This document shows positions 11,246 through 20,309 of a stretch of 64,000 nucleotides of DNA, in pieces. The stretch lies in NCBI GenBank assembly GCA_038363925.1, contig JAQQWL010000002.1, forward strand, positions 620,001 to 684,000. Direction: 5' to 3'. How positions within the stretch are numbered: the first letter of the stretch is position 1; every line of letters begins with the position of its first letter. The stretch comes from Apiospora phragmitis. Lineage: Eukaryota; Ascomycota; Sordariomycetes; Amphisphaeriales; Apiosporaceae. Both the position numbers and the translations under genes were made by a program. The notes beneath the pieces were generated by a model. The model had not been told where the DNA came from, did no database searches, and saw nothing but the letters and a program-made list of their open reading frames with translations.

Positions 11246-12113
11246 ATGTCTGGATCGAACCAACAGTCGGGACACCTTCGTCCTGTCCAGGTCGCTGCCC
11301 TGCCGTATCGGACACGACCCAGCAAGGGACAGAACGGGCCCGAACCTCCGGAAGGGCCCGACGTTCCGCTACTGTTACAGTGTGGACATCCATTTCACTT
11401 CGCAACCGGAGGTCGAGGATCCGTCCGTCCCGGAGAAGCCTTCCGCATGGATGCTGCCCCATATCCGCGGCGACACGGATGCAAGCGACGAAGATGGCAG
11501 AACCGTCGTAACCAAGGTAACGCAGGATCCCACCTCGCGGTTCCAGCTAACCATGGTGACTCAGATGCGCCTCTGGAGCCCGACCTACGGCTCGCTCTCT
11601 CCGGAACACGACCCCAGCTGCGGCGAGGAGGACGACGAAGACGAGGAAATCGTCTTCGCCTGCATCCGGCTTGGCTTCTGCCTGGTCAGCACCACGATCC
11701 CGCGCTACTTCGAGGCCGGCCAACGGGTCCTGGGGCCCCTGCACACCCACGACGTCCGCGCCGAGGACGGGTCGTACAAGCTGCCGTGGCGCCTTGAGGC
11801 GGATGATGTCACGGGCGCGCTGGCGATGCAAGACTGGAGCCGGGACCAGCCGTCCACGACGAGCCAGTTCGGCGGCCTCGTGCCGTGCGTCAAGGCCTTG
11901 CTCCGGCAGGTGGCGATTCAGGCGCTGGAGGGGCCGGACGAGATCCTGGTCGAGGAGGACCCGGACTGGGACAAGTTCGAGGGGGCGGAGCCCAACTTCG
12001 AGGCCGCCATCGAGCCGCTCAACGAGGAGCTGGTGATTGCCGCCCTCAGTGGCGCTATGGCCGAGATCCGCGAGGCTTGCCTTCAATATGAGAGGGTGAA
12101 GAGCCGCGTTTGA
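11246..12113 (+). CDS. family X protein, copy A (unrecognised family)
   Basis: The start is ATG 11246 (MSGSNQQSG), which resembles the MSGQSN start of copy B. I infer an intron at 11305-11380 (GTATCG..TTACAG, phase 2), because the long downstream frame is in another phase. The product would be about 263 residues. I do not recognise the family. Features shared with copy B (15916-17052) are SRFQL, SP(T/S)YG, (L/I)VPCVKALLR versus FIPAVKSQLR, FEGAEPNFEAAIEPLNEE versus FEELEPEFQAAVAPLDE, and a final helix with IREACLQYERVK versus MREMALVYDAAK. The protein is acidic (EEDDEDEE near the middle) with no signal peptide or membrane segment visible. It faces away from RING copy A across a shared spacer. 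The intron is an inference; a frameshift is the alternative. Confidence 0.6.
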
Positions 12114-12591
12114 GCGGAGCGAAGCTAAAAAGGGGATATAGCTTTGGGGTGATCAGCCCACAGAAGTAGCAAATAGACAGTAAGAGGTAAAGACGAACGA
12201 TTTCGTCCAGAGCTATTAATGATTGAGGTAATATGATATTATGAATGCAGACTCGGAAACAATATCCCCCACAGATTTGATAATAATAGACAAAGTTCAC
12301 ATTGAGGAATTTCACCACATGATTAGCAACTTGATATGTGTCATCGAATGTCGATGGCTGCCGCCACCCGGCCCCAGCTGATTGGGATATGATCATCTAA
12401 ACCCCAGTTCCCACCTTCCTGTAGACTCCCGTTCAACACCCGGGCTAACCTTTAGACCCTGGCAATAACCTGGTTCTTCGGTCAGCCATGATTATAACCT
12501 TGTCCATTTGAAAGCCCATCCTGGAAGGTATTTGAACGACCAAAGACTTCTCTAACTTGCATCCTTAGATCCTTGAGGTTGAAGTTCTATC

Positions 12592-14194
12592 ATGAATACT
12601 TCAGAATGTTAGTTAAACTTCCAACTCGCCATTGCAATACTGAGTAACTAAATCGTGGTCAGCTCTAATGATGCTGGCTGGAACCTATTCGAGACCAAAG
12701 GCTCTCGAACTAAAAGCTATCGGGACGCTGACCGCATCGATCTCACCATGCCTAAACCGGACTGGGCATTCTATTTTCCGGTGCACGATACCGATAGGTA
12801 CTCGCGGGCCATCCCATCAGAAGATGGAAGATGGAGGTGCTCTAGCCGTGCACAAGACGACGCCATCGAGAACTTTTCTTATCGAGTCCTTGCTGAACTT
12901 GCCCGTTATGGGATGATCTACAACAGTCGAGTAGACACAAGACGCCGCCAAAAGCCGGCAAACAACCTTGCCGAGTCGGGTCTTTGCTCTTTTCCGTGGC
13001 TTGTCGTGGGGCATAAGAAGGCAGGAAAAGGAAAAGAGGTCTTATGCCAATTGGCCAATGCCTCTATGGCCGCCGTAATAATCACGGAGGCCGCAGCCCG
13101 ATATGCAGAGGATCAGGAGGACAATAAGCATGTGCTACCAATAGCATCTATCACTACTGTGGGCAAGGAGGTCTCCGCTTGGATTACATATCTTTCCAAA
13201 GCGGAAGATGGGAATGATGCATACGTCAGTGATCCATCTCCTAAAGACCCCCGCCTCTTGGTCGAGACGAACGGCTTGGACTGGCCTTGCACAGCGGATG
13301 AAACTTATTTGGACAGGAGACATGACATCGCTGGTCGATGTACTGCAACTCCGCATCATCTTAAGAGAACCTTCACGAGTGGGCAGTGCGACAGATGAAG
13401 CCTTCTCATTTCGACGTACATTGACCAGTGGAAGTTCTGTCACTTCAATCGCGGATCAAGGAATCAGACAAGAAATGATTCAGTTGTTCACCTCATGGGG
13501 CGAATCGAGGGTGCCGTGAGCCGTGGCATTGATGACCGGACGGTCAACCTCAGGATGTACGATGATGACAAAACAATGGGCAAAGCCGAACTGACGGAAC
13601 TCTTTGACTATCTACTGAGATTTGCTAAGACGGGAGTTGAACTGGATGACAATGTGTCGAGCTCAGCTGATGCTGCCGACACAAATCAGACTTTAACTGA
13701 TAAAGTCGAGTTGCTACTCCGGCACTACCAGACCGCCATAGTGGCCACGGAGCGTACAGATCGTGCAACTCTTCTCACGGAGATGAAGGCATCAATCGAT
13801 TATTTACGTGAAGTGCTAGATGGAGCCGCTGAAGCGTTCTCGACGAAGGCAAGGCGACTTCGAGAGAGAAAATGCATCGCTACACCTGCTCCGTGAGGCC
13901 GAAGAGCGAATGGCAAGAGTGCAACGAATCGAAAAGGACGGGGTGGACAGTGTCGAGCGACGCTTGGACCAGAAACTTGATGCCTTGAACGAATCCATGA
14001 AAAGGTTAAACCCGTGTTGTTGTGCCTCGCACAGCAAATCAGGTTCCCAGGGCGTGCTTCCTGGCGATATGGAACCGGTGGCTACTGCCGACTCACGCTC
14101 TACGCACGAAGTTGGAGAGCCCTTAGGCGATATCATTTCTGGCAGCTTCCCAAAGGCCAGCCCAGGAGTATCTAGAATGGCTAGGCATCATTGA
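12592..14194 (+). CDS. DUF7924-like, PD-(D/E)XK-like protein with coiled-coil tail
   Basis: The clear part runs from 12663 to 13224 and from 13295 onward, with an intron at 13225-13294 (GTCAGT..CACAG). A short first exon from ATG 12592 is possible but weak. The first domain contains NFSYRVLAELARYGMIY, FPWLVVGHKKAGKG, CQLANASMAAVIITEAAARYA and, across the intron, KLIWTGDMTSLVDVLQLRIIL. This order resembles the fungal DUF7924 group, related to PD-(D/E)XK nucleases. Family members usually have E-x-K where this one has GHK, so the active site may be dead. Downstream frames (13425-13896 and 13820-14194) encode heptad-rich, Glu/Arg-rich coiled coil (REAEERMARVQRIEK) and probably belong to the same gene after frame changes near 13425 and 13860. 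The exact 3' structure is not resolved. Confidence 0.5.
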
Positions 14195-14577
14195 CTGTTT
14201 TCCTGGAAGAAGTGGCTGGATATTGCATTGTGTGTCCAGCTTGGGACAGTGCCGGTGACAAAGCCATTGCTGACCAGATGGGGCTTTTTGCTTCAGTCCA
14301 CCTCTTTGTTCACGTGTAATTATGAACCATATGGAAACTCTTTTAGCGTAGATGGCTTCGTTATGAAACCTGTATCTTCTAGCATGCTGAGCCAGAAAGA
14401 ATTCATTATATGGCTGCTACACGGAAACAGTCAAGTAGGATCTGGCCACTTGAGTGTCCCTATTTAAGGCTGACATGGCCTCATATGAACAACGAATCAA
14501 TTAAGATATCGAGTTACACACATGATTACATACCGTCTGATACATCAGTGAACGAATCCGAAAAAGCAATTACTTCA

Positions 14578-15608
14578 ATGTCTTCAAGCACGGCTTCCGG
14601 TGCCCAAGGGACGCGCAAAGCAACAACAACACTATCGTATCTATGTGGTTACCGGACTTCATGGGCTGGCTAAAAGAGGCAGGCCAACCAGGTAGACCTA
14701 GGCTGCATTCTGTGTGTTGTATATGCTTTAAGCTGCTCGACATATCGACTGATGTCGGAGACATGTTCAATGCGTCCCTGGGAGGCTTGGACTTGTTTAC
14801 TGGTGATTTCTACATCAAAAATCAGCTGGAGCAAACAGCCGTTCTCCCATGTGGTCACGTTATTGGAACCGAATGTTTGTGCAAGTGGGCGGTGGAGCAG
14901 AAACAGTGCCCCTTCTGTAAAATGGATATCGCATGCAGCCGTTGTCGCAGCACCATTTTCTCACCATCATGCTTTCCATTCACGGATTCTACCACCCAGT
15001 TCGGCTTCTTCCCATACGAGGCCATCATGAACGAAATCCCCTGGACCGACGGGGAGAGGGACGGACCCCTGGGGAATATATATTGTGGCAGGTGTCTAAG
15101 CGAGCAAGCTGTGCTCCTTCTGAACACCACGTTTGTCAGCAACGAGGCCTGCCCCTTGTGCAAACATGACGACCCCCAAAGCAATCCGCAAGAGACAGAC
15201 GAAGAGCACCGCACAAAAAGAGAGCGCGCCGCCGATCTTTTCTTCCAGGACAGACTGCAAAACATGTACGATCTGGAGTTTCCTCGCCCTGACCTGCGGC
15301 CGCCTGAGCACGACCACGAATCTGAGCAGCTCGCTGAGGAACGGAAACTTCAGCGTTTCGACTTTTTGTGCGAGAGGCCGGAGATAGTGAGGCTCAGGCG
15401 TCGTATCTTCCAGAATTGTCCTTTTACTGGTGAGGAGGCCGGTGCGTTGACACTACTGGACGTGTATGACTTGAGCATGCTCACGGCATTCCTCACTCGC
15501 TTTTTTCATGATATAGAGACAAGCTGGGTTTGGTTTACGGACATCGACGAGCCGATGTCAATTGATACAAGTGAGCCAGCTGTCATTGCTCTACCCGATG
15601 ATCTGTAG
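14578..15608 (+). CDS. RING-finger protein, copy B
   Basis: The long frame opens at ATG 14643 (MWLPDFMGW). A better start is ATG 14578 (MSSSTASGAQ), which matches MSSSNAPGPG of copy A; reaching the main frame needs one restored base near 14640. With that, it has 343 residues. The RING region has CCICFKLL, LPCGHVIGTECLCKW and CPFCKMDIACSRC. A second Cys pair set follows (YCGRCLSEQ, ACPLCKHDD) that copy A seems to lack. The C-terminal half is Glu/Arg-rich (FLCERPEIVRLRRRIFQNCPFTGEE) and ends WFTDIDEPMSID...LPDDL. RING proteins of this kind usually recruit E2 enzymes for ubiquitin transfer; substrate and site are unknown. It converges on X copy B, with 307 bp between the two stop codons. Confidence 0.75.
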
Positions 15609-15844
15609 ATAGGGTACATAAAGGGATATCGTGATAGTGGCTCATTGCAGATATTTGTGGCAGAGCTTACACATAACTAACGTAGTAATGCTTAAGGGTA
15701 TCTTGCCTTTCATATTACACAAAAACTTCTACTGGAAGAAAAACAGGAAAGAGGAGAGGAGGGGGTGGGCGGGGAAAGGTGTCTCCGTACTCCTGATAGC
15801 CCATTCATCTCCATTTACTGCATCTACTCACAACACTCATATCA

Positions 15845-15858
15845 CCCCCCCCCCCCCC
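15845..15858. repeat. poly-C run
   Basis: Fourteen C in a row between the convergent RING copy B and X copy B genes. Confidence 0.8.
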
Positions 15859-15915
15859 TATTCTCTCACCACCCACATCATATATAACTATACCTTCATT
15901 ACTACATGCATACCT

Positions 15916-17052
15916 CTACTGCCCCTGAGCCACCCCGTTCTTCGCCGCATCGTACACCAGCGCCATCTCCCGCATCTTAACAAAACCGAGGATCAGCGCC
16001 GTCAGGAACGTCACCTCGTCGAGCGGCGCGACGGCGGCCTGGAACTCGGGCTCGAGCTCCTCGAACTCGGCCGCGTCCAGGACGAGGTCCTCGCCCTCCT
16101 CCGGCAGCCGGCCGAGCTTCTCCGTCGCGAGCCCCCAGCTCAGGGCCTCGCGCAGCTGCGATTTCACGGCCGGGATGAAGCCGACGCCCTGGAGCGCCGG
16201 CCCCCCTTGCTGGGTGAAACACTCCTGTTCGTCAGCGAGCATCTGTGCCGCGTTCTCGGCGCTGTTGCCCTCGCCGAGGTAGCGGTGCGGGGACAGGACG
16301 TCCGGGTAGGCCATGGCGTCGCCTGGGTGGCGGTGGTCGATCATGTTGCTGACGGCGACGCGCTGGGCGGTGAAGGGGTCCCGGGCCGTGTAGTAGACGG
16401 TGGGCCGGTAGTACTGCGGCACGAGCGTCTCCGGCCTAGCGGGCCCGAGGTTCACGGGGGCGCCGTGTTTTAGATTGGGTAGCGGCCCCTTGAGCAACAC
16501 GAAAGCAATATGGACCTGCGCAAGGAGCACCTCGTTGCCGGCGTAGAAGAAGCCTTTGGCAGAGCAGCCGTCCATCTCGGGCCAGGGGGCACCGTAGGAT
16601 GGACTGCATAGGTTCGTTCGGACCTCTATTTGCAGCTGGAATCGGGATTTGGGGGCCGGAGGTATCACGACGACCGGGTCTGGGCTTCCGTATTGCCACT
16701 TGATACCTGCAGAAGCATAGATTGCTTCGGTGAAGTAGCAAAGATGGAACCAAGACGCCTTCTGGGCGTTTGTCGGAACCACCACATTGCCTCCCGGGGC
16801 GTTGCTGCCGGCGGAGGCATAACCTGGGACAACGTTGTTCCCCTGAGCTTGGTTAGCTCGGAAATCCCAGTGACTCCATAGAGCCGAGTTGAACGCCGGC
16901 TTCGCGCTCGTTCCATAGATCAAGTTGCCGTCGGCGCCGGGGGCGCCCGGCGCGCCGGCAGGGCGGGCCATGGCTAGACTGACCAGCCTCTGGATCTGAT
17001 CCCCGCTGAACCCCAGCTTGGGCATCTGCTTGACGTTGCTTTGGCCAGACAT
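15916..17052 (-). CDS. family X protein, copy B (unrecognised family)
   Basis: This is a single open frame. I chose the ATG at 17050-17052 (MSGQSNVKQMPKLGF) because copy A starts MSGSNQ; the frame stays open upstream to about 17250. The product has 378 residues. The first 60 residues are Gly/Ala/Pro-rich. The middle, absent in copy A, contains YYRPTVYYTARDPFTAQRVAV and a HRHPGDAMAYPDVLSPHRYL stretch. The C-terminal 90 residues share FIPAVKSQLR, EFEELEPEFQAAVAPLDE and VKMREMALVYDAAK with copy A. No membrane segment or signal peptide is evident, and I know no named domain. Its position beside a RING gene in both copies suggests a functional or at least an inherited link. Confidence 0.75.
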   Translation of the reverse strand: MSGQSNVKQMPKLGFSGDQIQRLVSLAMARPAGAPGAPGADGNLIYGTSAKPAFNSALWSHWDFRANQAQGNNVVPGYASAGSNAPGGNVVVPTNAQKASWFHLCYFTEAIYASAGIKWQYGSPDPVVVIPPAPKSRFQLQIEVRTNLCSPSYGAPWPEMDGCSAKGFFYAGNEVLLAQVHIAFVLLKGPLPNLKHGAPVNLGPARPETLVPQYYRPTVYYTARDPFTAQRVAVSNMIDHRHPGDAMAYPDVLSPHRYLGEGNSAENAAQMLADEQECFTQQGGPALQGVGFIPAVKSQLREALSWGLATEKLGRLPEEGEDLVLDAAEFEELEPEFQAAVAPLDEVTFLTALILGFVKMREMALVYDAAKNGVAQGQ

Positions 17053-17514
17053 GGCGGCGTTGGATACAGACGGAAATCCTGGTGCTGCTGGGAAGTTAGC
17101 AAGGTTCGTGTTTGTGTTGCCTCGGAGAGCGGTATCGATTCGGAACACTGAACTGATATCACCACTTTGAAGAGGTCCCAGTGGCCTAAATATAGTATAT
17201 CGAGAGCGAGATGAAAGCGGAATGAAAAGGGGCTGATGCACAATGAACAAAGGCTTTGTTCCGACGGGTAGCAGCTGTTTTCCAAGATGGATGTGAACAA
17301 GTGTATTGTGATGTCCATGTCATAGCAAAAGAGTCTTTTGGTCGCCCGAGAGGGGCTTCGACAGCATATGCCTAATGAGTCTTTCGTTGAGCTGATATGG
17401 GGATGTATCTATGAGTAGGTACCTCACATATTTGGGTAGTAGAGCAACGGGGTCAAAGTGAAGAAGCCTGAGGCAAGAAAAAGGGAGAATATCAAGGTGC
17501 TCCTAAAAGGGTCG

Positions 17515-17640
17515 AAAAGTGACCGTAGAAGGACTTGAACGCTTCGCCAGCGAATCGCTAACTTTCCTCCACCTCAGTCTTATGCTGCTATCAAGACGCA
17601 GACCGCCGCAAAGGTCTGGCACTTCAGCCAACTTACCATT
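17515..17640 (-). other. possible Pol III unit / tRNA-like relic
   Basis: On the minus strand there is an A-box match TGGCTGAAGTG (17620-17630), a B-box match GTTCAAGTCC (17531-17540) and TTTT at 17515-17518. GGC/GCC and CAGACC/GGTCTG hairpins lie between the boxes. The putative 5' and 3' acceptor strands do not pair, and the A-to-B spacing is long, so a working tRNA is not supported. Confidence 0.25.
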
Positions 17641-18219
17641 CAGAGTCTACAGATGGCTCCTCCGACCGAGCCTCTTTGCTTGAAGTATATTAGGAATAAG
17701 GATACTAACGCTGGGCTACACCGATCCTGTCAAGGGAGGTTCCAGTCAAGTCGAGTTGTAAAGCCTAATTATTACTGCATAACTTCGAACAAAAAGGGGT
17801 CGGCTTGGACAATTAGGCACCTAAGGCTTGGGTTCGTAATGACATTGTTCGTTGAGTGGGTTGCCAGATCAGGGCCCAACACAAAATACATCAGCCAGAA
17901 AGGGTGGGAAGAGTTGCCCCGGAACACAGACCACTAATAAGCCTTTGTCACCCAAAGGTCAAATAAAGAAGTCTTGGACACCATGCCTGTATGCAAACTT
18001 GATGGAAGAAATCGGAAGGGAGAAAAAGGGGTTGGCTGACTAGCCCTGTTATCAGGCTTTGTTCTTACGTGGAAATACCCCTGACAAACGCGGTTGTTCC
18101 CGAACTGATGCGAGCAACTCTTTCGGGCACAATATATGTATATATGTCCCCTGTAGACCCTCTCTCTTTCTATCAATCAATAACTACCTACATCACACAT
18201 ACACTCACACCAGAAACCA

Positions 18220-18238
18220 CTTACTTACTTACTTACTT
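18220..18238. repeat. (CTTA)n microsatellite
   Basis: About five CTTA units, roughly 90 bp upstream of the small gene at 18325. Confidence 0.8.
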
Positions 18239-18324
18239 GCGAAGTCAGTTATTTGCATAACTGCCATTCATTTCCATTCCCCAATCACCCATTTGCAAGC
18301 CACTCCATTCTCCAGACCCAAGCC

Positions 18325-18827
18325 ATGTCTTCTTCAACTTCTCCTTCCTCCCCACCCACCGCACCATCCGCTCCGCCACCGGCGCCATAATCCACACCCC
18401 CCACGCCCGCCTCGCACGCCACTTCGAAGTCGAGGAAGAAGGCACCAGCCAATGCCGCCTCGTCGTGCAAGGCGTCCTGATGCCGCAGCTGGCGACCATC
18501 AAGCACGCCGAGTACTGCCGCTGCGCGTGGCCGGACGAGGACCTCGTCACGCTCTGGATGTACTGGATGGCGCAGGTGTGCCTGAACCACGGCCTCGTTA
18601 CGGCGAAGCAGGCCAACGCCATCATCGTCGGCGAGACGGGCTGGTCGACGCAGCACTTCGAGTACGCCAGCGAGGAGGGCGGTGAGAAGATGCTGGACGC
18701 GGACGATCCGGATGAGGGGAGCCCTTGCGTGCTCGACTTGGACATGTTCCGGGCGGTCTTGGCGCTGGACAAGGTGTGCTGGGGACGGAAGATCGGCAAA
18801 GTTGAAGAGATCCAGACTCCAGAGTGA
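18325..18827 (+). CDS. small hypothetical protein
   Basis: The protein is not recognised. The downstream frame reads IIHTPHARLARHFEVEEE, MPQLATIKHAEYCRCAWPDE, LVTLWMYWMAQVCLNHGL and FRAVLALDKVCWGRK to TGA. It has no ATG before 18480. ATG 18325 (MSSSTSPSSPPT) is one frame ahead, and joining it needs one restored base in the C-rich stretch 18345-18390, giving about 167 residues. It contains five Cys and several Trp but no signal peptide, so it is probably intracellular. The regular amino-acid use makes it likely to be a real gene. Confidence 0.45.
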
Positions 18828-19094
18828 GTAAGATATGTCAAGCAAGTCCCGGATGATAAGAAAACATATGTTATGTAGGTACAGGTAAGTAATCCTAAAA
18901 TTCATACTCTACAAGCCAAATCGTGATTTCGCTTTCCAAAGTTTCATATAGAGCAATTAATACAGGTACATGGCCAGATCAAGTGTAGCACGAATAGAAC
19001 ATGCCTCCCATCTTTTGATACAATGCCATGTGAATGATAGACTCACAACGAGGAACGCGTCCGATATTTATGAGCTGCCCAAACTAGAAACCCC

Positions 19095-19640
19095 TTATGT
19101 GAATGCCCGCTCAATATCCCTCAGCATCCACCCCGTACACCCAAACCGCCCCGTATCCATATCCGCCTCCTTGAACCCGACGCACTTCCAGCAGTTCAGT
19201 AGCCGCTCCGGGTCGTACCGGTTCTTAACCTCGAGCAGGCGCGCGTAGTTGTCGCCCCAAAACGCCCGCCGCCAGTCGCCCAGCGTGAACGGGTTAGCCT
19301 CGTTCTGGTACGCACCGCCCTCAGCGCCCAAGCCGTCCAGCACCTCGGCCTGCCGCGTCATGTTGGTGAGCTGTACGAGCGCGTCGAGCGGCTCCTCGTA
19401 CGGCGCGTCCCACACGAACGTCCCGCTCGTCTCGAAGTGCCACAGCGCCCATACCACGCGGGCGTCATCGACGTTCCGTGCTGCTCGCTCTGCTGGGCCT
19501 TCCTATAGAGCGCACTCTCGTTGTTGTTGTACGTGTACGGCGTCGTCACGGGCGGGCCTGTACATACTCCGCGGATCGAACCCGAGCCCCTGCGCGCGCC
19601 GCAGGTAGGCCAGGATGTCGCCGCGCCCCGCGGCCGTCGT
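19095..19640 (-). pseudogene. C-terminal relic of a BBE-type FAD-linked oxidase
   Basis: The minus strand gives DILAYLRRAQGLGFDP, then VTTPYTYNNNESALYR and HGTSMTPAWYG. After a frame change near 19450 it gives ALWHFETSGTFVWDAP and GGAYQNEANPFTLGDW, then NRYDPERLLNCWKCVGF to the stop. The pattern AYxNE(A/x)..., W...FWG.NYxRL and K.(R/K)YDP...L.CW is the berberine-bridge (BBE) C-terminal domain of FAD-linked oxidoreductases. The whole N-terminal FAD_binding_4 half, with its flavin-linking residues, is missing, and at least two frame changes are present. It is therefore a remnant, perhaps of a lost secondary-metabolism gene. Confidence 0.65.
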
Positions 19641-20309
19641 GAAATGAGTATCAGTGTTGGAGGCTTACAGGAGACAGAATACTATGGCCACCACCCATGA
19701 ACCATCCTCCACTGACAGCTACGGTAGGGAAGTAAGGAGATGCAGCAAGAAATAAGGGGGCGAAGAGAAAAAAACCAATCGGATCTCCTCGGCAAAGCAG
19801 GGTGGCCAAAAAGCCGGCCAGCACAATGCACGAGTGATACCCAAGCCGGCGGGCTGCCGCGTTGATATTGGCGGGGATCCTTCCTGTTTTATACAAAGTA
19901 CACCACCGGAAATTGACTGGCGTCTATCACTAGAAGTGCGATTGCAGCTTCATGCAATTCAGAAGTACATCAATTCAGGAGTACCGCAATTCTGAAGGAC
20001 AGAGAAACCATCATCATATAAAAGCTACGAATACCAAAAGCCCCTTAAACGCCACGCCCGCATTGTATGCCAGCCCACAGAAAAGGCTTCGCGACATTCT
20101 GCTGCCTTCTCTCGTCTCTACCCATCCGTATTCTTTCTACTATTACTCCTGCTACTTCCACCATCGTGACTCTTCTTCTTCTTCCCGCTACTACCATCAT
20201 GACTCTTCCCCCTCGTCCGCCTCCGACCCCCCTCCAAACTCCTCCTCAACCTGCGCTGGTAATGAAGCAACCCCCTCCTCCTCTCCGCAGCAGCGACAGC
20301 CGGATCCTC
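19641..20309. other. spacer between FAD-oxidase relic and VPS13
   Basis: No gene is supported here. CT/TC-rich low-complexity sequence at about 20150-20300 probably belongs to the VPS13 3' region. Confidence 0.4.
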
